Source: Glycomyces arizonensis DSM 44726
Lineage (GTDB): Bacteria > Actinomycetota > Actinomycetes > Mycobacteriales > Micromonosporaceae
DNA length: 64,000 nt
Assembly (NCBI RefSeq): GCF_000482705.1
Contig: NZ_AXWO01000016.1
Span: 1 to 64,000 of the forward strand
Reading direction: 5' to 3'
Below, piece by piece: positions 54,222 through 62,074 of this stretch (positions are counted from its first letter, which is position 1; the number at the start of each line of letters is the position of its first letter). Position numbers and translations under genes: made by a program. The notes under the pieces were generated by a model. It ran no database searches and was not told the DNA's origin. It saw only the letters and a list, made by a program, of their open reading frames with translations.

Positions 54222-54323
54222 ACCGCGATCCTCCGGCGGTTTCGCGCCGCCGCAAAGAGCACCGCTTGTGGTGGTACCGGTGGTACCTGGTTCAGCGGCG
54301 CGGCATGCGGCAGGCTTGGGGGC
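54222..54323. promoter_or_regulatory. Divergent promoter with GGTACC repeats (SDR / XRE)
   Basis: GGTACC-GGT-GGTACC at 54273-54287: two palindromic hexamers separated by 3 bp, giving a compound inverted repeat, midway between the genes. Likely operator of the XRE protein. Confidence 0.55.
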
Positions 54324-55175
54324 ATGGACCGACAGCAGCTCGCCGACTTCCTGCGCGTGCGTCGCGCGGCCATCCGCCCCGGCGACGTGGGCCTGCCGGA
54401 GGGGTCCCGGCGCCGCACGCCCGGTCTGCGGCGTCAGGAGGTGGCGCAGTTGGCGGGGATCTCGGTGGAGTACTACATCCGCCTGGAGCAGGCCAGGGGC
54501 CCGAAGCCGTCGCGGCAGGTGCTCAACGCGTTGTCCCGCGCGCTGGTGCTCAATCGCGACCAGCGGGCCCATCTGTTCCATCTGGTCGACGAGCCGCCGG
54601 AGGCGGTCGCGCCGGGCCGCGAGGTGCCGCGCACCGTGCTCGATCTGCTCGCCGGTCTGGACGATTTCCCGGCGTATGCGGTCAATGCCGGCTACGACAT
54701 GCTCGCGTGGAACCGGACGGCGGACGTGTTCATGGGGTACCTGTCGCGGCTGCGTCCCGAGGAGCGGAACATCCTGCGGTCCTCGTTCACCGGTCCGGGC
54801 GCCGCCGCGCGCCTGGCCGACGCGGAGCAGCGGGCGTTCGTGCGCGAGTGCGTGGCGGACGTGCGCGCGAGTCTCGCCAGGAATCCCGGCGACGGGGAGC
54901 TGCGTTCGCTCGTGGAGGAGCTGTTGCGTGCCAGTCCCGAGTTCGGGGCGATGTGGGCCGATCACGAGGTGGCGGTGCGGCGTGCGCGCACCAAGCGGGT
55001 CGATCATCCGCGGCTGGGGCCGGTCGAGTTCGACTGCCAGGTGCTCATGGTTCCCGGGTGCGAGTTGCGGCTCATCGTCTACGTGCCCGAGCCCGGTTCG
55101 CCGTCGGCCGAGGCGTTCGCCGCGCTCGCCGAGCAGGTCGCGGAGGAGACGGAGACCGGTGTCCTGCGTCCCTGA
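54324..55175 (+). CDS. XRE-family regulator with MmyB-like ligand-binding domain
   Basis: 283 aa. HTH at residues 6-75 (LADFLRVRRAAIRPGDVGLP...RRTPGLRRQEVAQLAGISVEYYIRLEQARGPKPSRQVLNALSRALVL). C-terminal MmyB-like PAS domain (FPAYAVNAGYDMLAWNRTADVFMGYLSRLRPEERNILR). These actinobacterial regulators usually repress a divergent SDR or oxidoreductase gene, here the neighbour at 53475. ATG at 54324 with GGGGGC before it. The ligand is unknown. Confidence 0.9.
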   Translation: MDRQQLADFLRVRRAAIRPGDVGLPEGSRRRTPGLRRQEVAQLAGISVEYYIRLEQARGPKPSRQVLNALSRALVLNRDQRAHLFHLVDEPPEAVAPGREVPRTVLDLLAGLDDFPAYAVNAGYDMLAWNRTADVFMGYLSRLRPEERNILRSSFTGPGAAARLADAEQRAFVRECVADVRASLARNPGDGELRSLVEELLRASPEFGAMWADHEVAVRRARTKRVDHPRLGPVEFDCQVLMVPGCELRLIVYVPEPGSPSAEAFAALAEQVAEETETGVLRP

Positions 55176-55348
55176 CTAGCGCGCGACAGACATCACGTCG
55201 GGAATTCATCTCCCGGTCTCCCGCCACGCCAGGGCGCCGCTTACCCTTGGATCACAGGAGTCCCGCACTGCGTCTGTTGTGACCGGTCAGGTGCCGAAGG
55301 CGTCGGGTGCTCCTCGTCTTTCCCTTCACTCTCGACCGGAGCCGCTCC

Positions 55349-56710
55349 ATGCGTTTGCCGCTGTTCGCCATGGCCGTGGGGTCGTTCGGCATCGGTACCG
55401 CGGAATTCGTCGTCATGGGCATCCTGCCCGCCATCGCCGACTCCGAGCATGTCTCCCTGGCCGACGCCGGGACGCTGGTGACCGCCTATGCCGTCGGCGT
55501 CGTCGTCGGCGCGCCGCTGCTGACCGTGGCGACGACGCGGTTCTCCCGCAAGCGTCTGCTCATCGCGTTCATGGCGTTCTTCGCGGCCGCGAACCTGCTG
55601 ACGGCGTTCGCGCCGACCTTCGAGGTGCTCGTCGCCTCCCGGTTCGTCGCGGGGCTGCCGCACGGCGCCTATTTCGGGGTCGCCGCGGTGGTCGGGGCGA
55701 GTCTGGTGCCGTTCGAGCGGCGCGCCCGTGCCGTTTCGGCGGTCATGGCGGGTCTGACGATCGCCACCGTCGTCGGTGTCCCGCTCAGCGCCTTGGCGGT
55801 GGATCTCATCACGTGGCGGCTCGTGTTCGTGGTGATCGCCTTGATCGCCGTCGCCGCGATGATCGCGGTGGAGCTCACGGTTCCTGACACCGGCGGGATG
55901 GTCCGCCCGACGCGTCCGGGCGCGGAGGTCCGCGCCCTGCGCAGCTCCCGCGTCGTTTTGACGCTGCTGACCGGGATGATCGGTTTCGGCGGCATGTTCG
56001 CCTGCTACACGTATCTGACGCCGCTGTTGTCGGAGGTGACCGGCTTCGGTTCGTTCGCGGTCGCGTGCACGCTTGTGGTGTTCGGCCTGGGGATGACGCT
56101 CGGCAACATCGCGGGCGGCCACGCGGCCGACCGGTTCCCGCTGCGCGGCCTGTTCGCCGCGTTCTTCGCGATCGCGGCGGTCCTGGCGGTCATGGCCTTC
56201 ACCGTCGCCTCGCCGGTCATGGCCGTGGTGTGCGTGTTCGCCATGGCGTTCGCCTCCTCGAACGTCAGTCCCATTCTGGCGCGGATGCTGCTCGACGGCG
56301 CGCAGGAGGCGCCGTCGCTGGCGTCCTCGCTGCACCATTCGGCGTTCAACGTGGCCAACGCCAACGGTGCCTGGCTCGGTGGGCTGGTCCTGGGCGCCGG
56401 TTTCGGCCTGACTTCGCCGCTGCTGGTGGGTGTGGGGCTGTCGCTGGCCGGGCTCGTGCTGTCGTTCGCGCTGGCGGGTGCGGTGCGGGCGGCGGATCGG
56501 CGGCCCGCACCGGCCCCGCCGCTAGGGCACCAGCACCACTTTGCCGGTCGTGCCCCGGTCCTCCAGGGCGCGGTGGGCGTCGCCCGCGTCCGCCAGCTTG
56601 AACGTGTGCACGGCGGGCGCGAGGTGCCCGGCGGCCAGTTCGGCGAGCGCCCGTTCTTCGAGGCGGCGCAGACCGCCGAGCTTCGCGATCAGTTCCGGGC
56701 CGAGCGCTGA
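55349..56710 (+). CDS. MFS drug efflux transporter (DHA1, AraJ/Cmx-like), reading into a convergent gene
   Basis: 453 aa. MRLPLFAMAVGSFGIGTAEFVVMGILPAIA is the DHA1 TM1 motif (GTxEFxxxGxLP) of sugar/chloramphenicol exporters. TTRFSRKRLLIAFMAFFAAANLL and ADRFPLRGLFAAFFAIAAVLA are MFS loops. Twelve helices end near residue 385 (LAGAVRAADRRPAPAPP). The frame has no stop there and continues 65 residues antisense to the convergent quinone oxidoreductase gene. Start ATG at 55349, with CGGAG upstream. Likely exports an antibiotic or sugar. Confidence 0.85.
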   Translation: MRLPLFAMAVGSFGIGTAEFVVMGILPAIADSEHVSLADAGTLVTAYAVGVVVGAPLLTVATTRFSRKRLLIAFMAFFAAANLLTAFAPTFEVLVASRFVAGLPHGAYFGVAAVVGASLVPFERRARAVSAVMAGLTIATVVGVPLSALAVDLITWRLVFVVIALIAVAAMIAVELTVPDTGGMVRPTRPGAEVRALRSSRVVLTLLTGMIGFGGMFACYTYLTPLLSEVTGFGSFAVACTLVVFGLGMTLGNIAGGHAADRFPLRGLFAAFFAIAAVLAVMAFTVASPVMAVVCVFAMAFASSNVSPILARMLLDGAQEAPSLASSLHHSAFNVANANGAWLGGLVLGAGFGLTSPLLVGVGLSLAGLVLSFALAGAVRAADRRPAPAPPLGHQHHFAGRAPVLQGAVGVARVRQLERVHGGREVPGGQFGERPFFEAAQTAELRDQFRAER

Positions 56711-57535
56711 GGTGACGGTCAGGCCCCGTGCGGTGAAGTCCTCGTCGGAGGCCCTGATGGGTCTGCCGGAGGACCATCCGAACACGATCACGCGTCCGCC
56801 GGTGCCGAGGCGTTCGAGCGCGGCGCGCCCGGCGTCGCCGCCGACCGAGTCGTACAGGAGCGTGGCCTTGCGGCCGCCGAGTGCAGTGGTGTTGAGTGCA
56901 GTGGTGTTGAGCGCGCTGTCAAGGGCTTTCGTCCAGTCTTCGGCGCGGTAGTCGACGGCCGCGTCGGCGCCGTTGGCGGTGACCTGCGCGGTCTTGTCGG
57001 GGCCGCCTGCGAGGCCGATGACATGCGCGCCCGCTCGCTTGGCGGCCTGTACCAGCAGTGTGCCGAGGCCGCCGGCGGCGGCGGGGATGATGACGACGTC
57101 GTCTGCGGTCGGCGGTCCGACTTCGAGGATCATGAGTGCGGTGCGGCCGGTGCCGATCATGGCGACGGCGGCTTCGAAGTCGATCTCGTCGGGGAGTTCG
57201 TGTACGGCGTCGACGTCGCGGACGGCCTTTTCGGCGTAGCCTCCGGCCGCGAAGCCGAGGTGGGCCACCACGCGCCTGCCGATCCACGACTCGTCGACGC
57301 CCTCGCCGACGGCGTCGACGACTCCGGCGCTCTCGCGGCCGGGCGTGGTCGGCAGTTCGGGCGGGTCGTAGGGCATCTTGCCCCGGTCGCCGGAGCGGAA
57401 GACGGTGTCGAGCAGGTGGACGCCGACGGCCCGGGCGTCGATGCGGACTTGGCCTGGGCCCGGTTCGGGGTCGGGGGCCTGTTCGTAGCGGAGCACCTCG
57501 GGGCCGCCGAACTCGTATTGGCGGATGGCGTGCAT
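56522..57535 (-). CDS. Zinc-independent quinone oxidoreductase (MDR family)
   Basis: 337 aa from the ATG at 57535 (MHAIRQYEFGGPEVLRYE), with GAGGAAC upstream. GroES-like domain 1-125, then the NADPH fold VIIPAAAGGLGTLLVQAAKRAGAHVIGLAG. The YDSVGGDAGRAALERLGTGGRVIVFGWSSG region is as in QOR/zeta-crystallin. It lacks the zinc-ligand cysteines of alcohol dehydrogenases. Reduces quinones or enones. An in-frame LNTTA duplication sits near residue 212. Its 3' part overlaps the MFS frame by 189 nt on the other strand. Confidence 0.9.
   Translation of the reverse strand: MHAIRQYEFGGPEVLRYEQAPDPEPGPGQVRIDARAVGVHLLDTVFRSGDRGKMPYDPPELPTTPGRESAGVVDAVGEGVDESWIGRRVVAHLGFAAGGYAEKAVRDVDAVHELPDEIDFEAAVAMIGTGRTALMILEVGPPTADDVVIIPAAAGGLGTLLVQAAKRAGAHVIGLAGGPDKTAQVTANGADAAVDYRAEDWTKALDSALNTTALNTTALGGRKATLLYDSVGGDAGRAALERLGTGGRVIVFGWSSGRPIRASDEDFTARGLTVTSALGPELIAKLGGLRRLEERALAELAAGHLAPAVHTFKLADAGDAHRALEDRGTTGKVVLVP
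56881..56910. repeat. 15-bp perfect tandem duplication inside quinone oxidoreductase
   Basis: Two identical 15-bp units, GTGCAGTGGTGTTGA on +, encode ALNTTALNTTAL on the minus strand in a surface-loop region. Confidence 0.85.
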
Positions 57536-57620
57536 GTCGTTCCTCGTTTCGCTGTCGGCCAGTGGTGGCGGCAACGCTACGGGCGGCCCGACTGGCGCCG
57601 CATCCGTCAGTCGACTGGTC

Positions 57621-58385
57621 TCAGGAGACCTCGCCGTCGATGCGGGAGGCGGCCGCGGGTTCGGGCAGGCGGAACATGCCGAGGAATCGCTCGGCCATCG
57701 CCTGGTCGCCTTGGAGGGTGATGCGTCCGGCGTGCAGTGAGACGTCGAGGCTGCGTCCGCCGAGGGTGAGCCGTTTGAGCGTCTCGGCGTCGGTGCGGAT
57801 GACCGCGTGCGGGTGCTCGGGCCGTCCGGGGGCCAGGAGGAGCTGGGAGTCGATGATCTCGGCGATGAACGGCCGGTCGCCGATCCACAGTTCGAACGCG
57901 GCGTCGAAGCCCTGGGCGGCGACGGGCATGAACAGGCCGCGCAGCGCGAGGATGAGCGCGTCGGTGCCGATGGGGGCGTCCAGCGGCATGGCGGCCGAGC
58001 GGGCGCCCCAGCGCAGCAGCCGGACGATGAGGCCTTCGAGTTCGCGGCCCCATTCGGTCAGCTCGTACACCTTGGAGGCCGCCGGCGGCGGGAGCCGCCG
58101 CTTGGTGATGACGCCGTGCGATTCGAGTTCGCGCAGGCGCTGGGAGATGACGTTGGCGCTGGCGCCGTGGAGGCCGCCGCGCAGGTCGGTGAAGCGTTTG
58201 GGGCCGAGGATGAGTTCGCGGACGATCAGGAGCGACCAGCGTTCGCCGACGAGGTCGAGGGCGTGTGCGGCGGGGCAGCCGTCGCCATAAGTGCGCAAGG
58301 GTTTCTCCAGGTCAGACGAGTGAAGGTTGTCTGCTTCGATCATAGGGTATCGATCAGGGAGTTCTTCATCCTGATTCGGGACCAT
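57621..58385 (-). CDS. HxlR-family regulator with C-terminal SCP2-like domain
   Basis: 254 aa. HxlR winged helix at 30-125 (GDGCPAAHALDLVGERWSLLIVRELILGPKRFTDLRGGLHGASANVISQRLRELESHGVITKRRLPPPAASKVYELTEWG). The C-terminal part (LQLLLAPGRPEHPHAVIRTDAETLKRLTLGGRSLDVSLHAGRITLQGDQAMAERFLGMF) looks like a sterol-carrier-2-type lipid-binding fold. The Cys in GDGCPAA is the redox-sensing position in many HxlR proteins. The start may instead be M15 at 58343. The 58385 start fits a -10 11 nt upstream and leaderless translation. Confidence 0.85.
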   Translation of the reverse strand: MVPNQDEELPDRYPMIEADNLHSSDLEKPLRTYGDGCPAAHALDLVGERWSLLIVRELILGPKRFTDLRGGLHGASANVISQRLRELESHGVITKRRLPPPAASKVYELTEWGRELEGLIVRLLRWGARSAAMPLDAPIGTDALILALRGLFMPVAAQGFDAAFELWIGDRPFIAEIIDSQLLLAPGRPEHPHAVIRTDAETLKRLTLGGRSLDVSLHAGRITLQGDQAMAERFLGMFRLPEPAAASRIDGEVS

Positions 58386-58412
58386 AAGATCACGTGATCA
58401 TAACGTGAGGTT
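58386..58412. promoter_or_regulatory. Palindromic operator and promoter of the HxlR gene
   Basis: GATCACGTGATC (58388-58399) is a perfect 12-bp palindrome. On the minus strand TATGAT (58397-58402) is a good -10. The palindrome covers -10 to start, an ideal place for autorepression. Confidence 0.5.
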
Positions 58413-58478
58413 GTGGCGAAACCGGCGGCGAGGCCGGGGCCCTTGCGCTCGCCGCCTCGGGTCGGGCACTATGCACAG

Positions 58479-59090
58479 GTGCCTGAATTGACCGCATCCT
58501 CGCTCATGGACCACCACCGCGCCGCTTCGACGCTGAAGGACCTGCTCGAAGGCAACGGCCGTTTCGTCGCCGGGAAGCCCCGCTACGCGCGTGACATCAC
58601 CTCGGCGCGCGAGGCCGCCCCAGGCCAGGAGCCCGCCGCCGTCGTGTTCACCTGCATCGATTCGCGCGTGACCGCCGAGTCGGTGTTCGACTGCGACTTC
58701 GGGCAGCTCCTGGTCGTCCGCACCGCCGGGCACGTGCCGGACCGGGCCGCGGTCGGCTCGCTCGAGTTCTCCGCCGCCGTGCTGAACGTCTCCCTGGTCG
58801 TCGTGCTCGGCCACGAGCGCTGCGGCGCGATCCAGGCGGCCCTCCAGGCCGTCGAGAGCGATGAGCACGACCCCCGCGCCGACTACCTGGTCGAGCAGCT
58901 GTGGCAGCCGGCCTCCCAGGCCCTGTCCGAGGCGGGGGAGGACCACGACACCGCCTCGCACGCGCTGCGCCTGCAGGTGCGGCGCACCGTCGCCGACTTG
59001 AGCCGCCGCTCCTCCCTGGAGGGCGTGCTCGTTGTCGGCGCGGTCTACGACTTGGACACCGGAGTCGTGTCGCTGGTCGACGAGAACTGA
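58479..59090 (+). CDS. Beta-carbonic anhydrase
   Basis: 203 aa from the GTG at 58479 (an ATG at 58506 is an alternative; the frame is open upstream to 58413). Zinc ligands CIDSRV (Cys-x-Asp-x-Arg) and HERCGA are intact, the two signatures of the family. RTAGHVPDRAAVGSLEFSAAVL follows. It interconverts CO2 and bicarbonate in the cytosol. It is followed 12 nt later by the pterin dehydratase gene, likely the same transcript though unrelated in function. Confidence 0.92.
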   Translation: MPELTASSLMDHHRAASTLKDLLEGNGRFVAGKPRYARDITSAREAAPGQEPAAVVFTCIDSRVTAESVFDCDFGQLLVVRTAGHVPDRAAVGSLEFSAAVLNVSLVVVLGHERCGAIQAALQAVESDEHDPRADYLVEQLWQPASQALSEAGEDHDTASHALRLQVRRTVADLSRRSSLEGVLVVGAVYDLDTGVVSLVDEN

Positions 59091-59102
59091 CACAATCGGG
59101 GC

Positions 59103-59411
59103 ATGACCGATCAACCGTTGACCGAAGCCGAGATCGAGTTGGCGCTTTCCGAGCTGCCCGGCTGGAATCACACCGGCGACCGCCTGGAGCGGTCGTGGAC
59201 CTTCGAGGGGCACCTCGCCTCGGTCGCCGCCGCGACCGCGGTCGGGTGGCTGCAGGAGCAGCGAAACCATCACGCGGACTTGACGATCCAGTACAACAGG
59301 CTGACCGTCTCGACCACGACGCACTCCGCCGGGCACAAGGTCTCCGCAAAGGACGTGGAGCTGGCGCAGGCGGTCTCGGAACTGCTCGGGCAGCCGCCGA
59401 GCGGAACCTGA
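59103..59411 (+). CDS. phhB: 4a-hydroxytetrahydrobiopterin dehydratase
   Basis: 102 aa, full family length. LTEAEIELALSELPGWNHTGDRLERSWTFEGHLASVAAATAVGWLQEQRNHHADLTIQYNRLTVSTTTHSAGHKVSAKDVELAQAVSEL contains the catalytic HH pair and the YN...L.TH block (PCD/DCoH). It dehydrates 4a-carbinolamine to quinonoid dihydrobiopterin, supporting aromatic amino acid hydroxylases, none of which is in the window. ATG at 59103, 12 nt after the carbonic anhydrase stop. Confidence 0.9.
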   Translation: MTDQPLTEAEIELALSELPGWNHTGDRLERSWTFEGHLASVAAATAVGWLQEQRNHHADLTIQYNRLTVSTTTHSAGHKVSAKDVELAQAVSELLGQPPSGT

Positions 59412-59470
59412 GGAATGCGCATTTCCCTCTGCTCTGGCATGATTGAGCCAGAGCAGGTGGGGAGGGTGTC

Positions 59471-59818
59471 ATGGACGCCTATGCATCTCGCGCCTCCAAG
59501 ACCGACAGGCGGATCACGCTCGACAGGCTCGCGGTCGCCCGTCGACGGGGGTGGATCGACACGCAGGAGTACCGGCTGCGCCGCCAGCTGGCGCGCCGCG
59601 CCGAGAGCGTCGCGGAACTCCAGGCGCTGCTGTGGGACCTCGACGATCTCACGACCGGCCGCGACCACTGGCGCTACGGCCGCTGGAGGGGCCCGGTCAG
59701 GAACGGGCGCGAACTGGAGATCCAGCGGTTCGTCGGGGCGCTGCTCTTGATCGTCGCCCTCGTCGTCGTGGTGGCCGTCGTCTACGCGACCATCACCGTG
59801 GTCAACGTGTGGCGGTGA
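59471..59818 (+). CDS. DUF1707 SHOCT-like small membrane protein
   Basis: 115 aa. Residues 10-60 (TDRRITLDRLAVARRRGWIDTQEYRLRRQLARRAESVAELQALLWDL) match DUF1707, a short helical domain common in actinobacterial membrane proteins. A C-terminal TM helix (RFVGALLLIVALVVVVAVVYATITVVNVW) anchors it. GGTGGGGAGGG lies upstream. The 3' end overlaps the convergent aminotransferase gene by 17 nt. Function unknown. Confidence 0.82.
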   Translation: MDAYASRASKTDRRITLDRLAVARRRGWIDTQEYRLRRQLARRAESVAELQALLWDLDDLTTGRDHWRYGRWRGPVRNGRELEIQRFVGALLLIVALVVVVAVVYATITVVNVWR

Positions 59819-61055
59819 GCGCGGCCAACTTCGAGCGCAGACTCGCGAGCGCGTCGGCGATCCACGGCATCTGGAGCGGGTCGGTCGAGACCAGCGCCGC
59901 GAGCCGCTCCGAATCGGACGAGCCGTACAGGCCCGGCACCGCCACGCGCAGATGCAGGTCCGCCTGGTCGGTCCCGAACGCCGACCCCGGCAGCACGCCG
60001 ACGCCGAACTCGTCGAGCAGCACCCGCGCCAGGTCGGCGCCGGTCCTCACCGACCAGCGCTCCTCCAGCGCACCGCGCAGCGGCGCGAAGTCCGGCCAGA
60101 CGTAGAACCCGCCCTGCGGCGCCTCGACCGCGCAGCCGGCCTCGGCGAGCACGGCGGCCACGCCGTGCGCCACCGTGCCGTGCAGGCGCCTGGCCGCGGT
60201 GATCCGGTCGGCCAGCTCGGGCGGGTCCGACCAGGCGTAGGCCGCGGCGTGCTGCATCGGCATCGGCGTCGAGGACCACACCTCGGAGGCGGTGCCGCGC
60301 ACGGTCTCTCGCAGGCGTTCGCCCAGGTCGGAGTCCGGGAACCGGGCCGCGCCGATGCGCCAGCCGCCGAGCGCGTAGTTCTTGCTCAGCGCCGTGGTCG
60401 TCACCGTCCGCTCCGGGGCCCACGCGGCCGGGGAGGGGAAGGGACCGTCCTCGAAGACCAGGTCCCGGTAGATCTCATCGGCCACGATCACCAGGTCCAG
60501 CTCGCGCGCCGCCTCGCACAGCGCCTTCACCGAGCCTTCGGAGGCCAATCGCCCGGTCGGGTTGTCCGGCAGCGTGCACACCACGACGCGCGGGTCGCGG
60601 CCCTCATCGCGGGCGGCGTGCACCGCCGCTTCGAGCCCGTCGGCGTCGGGCACGCCGCCCTCGCCTTCGGGGACCGGCACTCGGATCGGGTCGCGGCCGA
60701 GCAGGGTGGCCTGGGCCGCGTAGGACACCCACGCCGGGCGCGGGACGACGACGTCGCCGCCGGTGGCGTGGAGGACGGCGAACAGCAGCGGTTTGGAGCC
60801 GGGCCCGAGCAGGACCCGGTCGCGGTCGGTGGTCAGTCCGCGGCGGGTCCAGTAGCCCGCGGCCGCCTCGCGGGCCGAGCCGATCCCGGCGACGGGGCCG
60901 TAGGACGTCTCGGCCGCGGCCCGTGCCAGGCGCTGTCCCAGCAAGGGGTGCACCGGGATCCCGGCCTCGCCGAACGCGAGTGCGAGCACCTCCTCCCCGG
61001 CGGCGCGGCGGGCGGCGATCGTTTCACTGGCGGCGAGTGTGGCTGAGACGGTCAC
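59802..61055 (-). CDS. Class I/II aminotransferase
   Basis: 417 aa. YGPVAGIGSAREAAAGYW, VVCTLPDNPTGRLASEG, DLVIVADEIYRDLVFED (PLP-contacting Asp/Tyr) and TVTTTALSKNYALGGWRIGA containing the PLP lysine. The C-terminal VGVLPGSAFG and HLRVAVPGLYG carry the substrate-carboxylate Arg. An AAT-I type enzyme transferring amino groups between amino and keto acids; substrate unknown. Divergent from a LysR gene with a palindrome between, so probably LysR-activated. Confidence 0.88.
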   Translation of the reverse strand: MTVSATLAASETIAARRAAGEEVLALAFGEAGIPVHPLLGQRLARAAAETSYGPVAGIGSAREAAAGYWTRRGLTTDRDRVLLGPGSKPLLFAVLHATGGDVVVPRPAWVSYAAQATLLGRDPIRVPVPEGEGGVPDADGLEAAVHAARDEGRDPRVVVCTLPDNPTGRLASEGSVKALCEAARELDLVIVADEIYRDLVFEDGPFPSPAAWAPERTVTTTALSKNYALGGWRIGAARFPDSDLGERLRETVRGTASEVWSSTPMPMQHAAAYAWSDPPELADRITAARRLHGTVAHGVAAVLAEAGCAVEAPQGGFYVWPDFAPLRGALEERWSVRTGADLARVLLDEFGVGVLPGSAFGTDQADLHLRVAVPGLYGSSDSERLAALVSTDPLQMPWIADALASLRSKLAALTATR

Positions 61056-61153
61056 GAGAGTCTCCTTCGCGGAAGTGCTGTACGGCCCCAGACTGATACC
61101 GCCAGAGCATCATTGCAAGTATCTCTGGCTGTTGGCGAGCGTAAGATTTCCTT
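61056..61153. promoter_or_regulatory. LysR-type operator between aminotransferase and lysR genes
   Basis: GCCAGAG (61101-61107) and CTCTGGC (61123-61129) form an inverted repeat with a 15-bp centre that includes TTGCAA. A T-N11-A LysR box is also present within it (T at 61110, A at 61122). Midway between the divergent starts. Confidence 0.65.
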
Positions 61154-62074
61154 ATGCTTGACGTGCGCCGACTGCGGCTGCTCTACGAGTTCGCCGCGCA
61201 CGGGTCGATCGCCGCCACCGCCGTGGCCACCGGCCAGACCGCCTCGGCCGTCTCGCAGCAGCTGGCCGCCCTGGAGCAGGAGACCGGCGTCGCGCTCCTG
61301 GAGCGCACCGCCCGCTCCGCCCAGCTGACCGACGCCGGGCGCCGCCTCGTCGAACACACGGGCGCCATCCTCGAGGCCATCGACGCCGCCGAGACCGAGC
61401 TGGCCGCCGACGCGGCCGAGCCGAAGGGCCGGGTCACCGTCACCGCGTTCCCCACCGTCGCCGTCGCCCTCGCCGGGCCGATCGTGCGCCGCCTGCGCCG
61501 CTACCCCGAGCTGACGATGGTGCTGCGCCAGCAGCTCACCGTCGACGAGAGCCTCTCGCGGGTCCGCTCCGGCGAGATCGACCTCGCCCTCATCGACGAC
61601 TGGTCCGGCATCCGCCGCCCGCCCACCGTCGGCCCGCTCACCTACCACCACCTCGTCTCGGACCCGCTCGTGGCGGTCCTGCCGACCGGGCACCGGCTCG
61701 CGGCCGAGCGGGAGCTCTCGGCGCACGCGCTGTCGGGCGAGTCGTGGATCGCCTCGCCGCAGGGGGAGCCCTCGCGCATGGCGCTCGACCGGCTGTGGCG
61801 GGCCGAGGGCATCACCGCGCCGGTCTCGGAGTTCGAGGGCCTCGACACGATCCTCACGTTGGTGGCCAAGGGCCTCGGCGTCACCGTCGCGCCGTGGATG
61901 GCCGCCGTCGAGCGGCGCGACGTGGCGGTGCGGCGCGTGGCCGAGCCGCTGACGGGCCGCGACGTCTACGCCGTGCACCGCACGGCCTCGACCGGGCGCC
62001 CGGCGGTCATGGCCGTGCTCCAGGCGCTGCACCAGGCGGCCAGAAAGCTCATGTCCGCCGCCGACCGGTTCTGA
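61154..62074 (+). CDS. LysR-family transcriptional regulator
   Basis: 306 aa. HTH at 3-60 (DVRRLRLLYEFAAHGSIAATAVATGQTASAVSQQLAALEQETGVALLERTARSAQLTDAGRRLV), then a PBP2 co-inducer domain (KGRVTVTAFPTVAVALAGPIVRRLRRYPELTMVLRQQ ... GEIDLALIDDW...VAKGLGVTVAPWM). The gene divergent from it is the aminotransferase, the probable target, with an inverted repeat between the two. ATG at 61154. Effector unknown. Confidence 0.92.
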   Translation: MLDVRRLRLLYEFAAHGSIAATAVATGQTASAVSQQLAALEQETGVALLERTARSAQLTDAGRRLVEHTGAILEAIDAAETELAADAAEPKGRVTVTAFPTVAVALAGPIVRRLRRYPELTMVLRQQLTVDESLSRVRSGEIDLALIDDWSGIRRPPTVGPLTYHHLVSDPLVAVLPTGHRLAAERELSAHALSGESWIASPQGEPSRMALDRLWRAEGITAPVSEFEGLDTILTLVAKGLGVTVAPWMAAVERRDVAVRRVAEPLTGRDVYAVHRTASTGRPAVMAVLQALHQAARKLMSAADRF

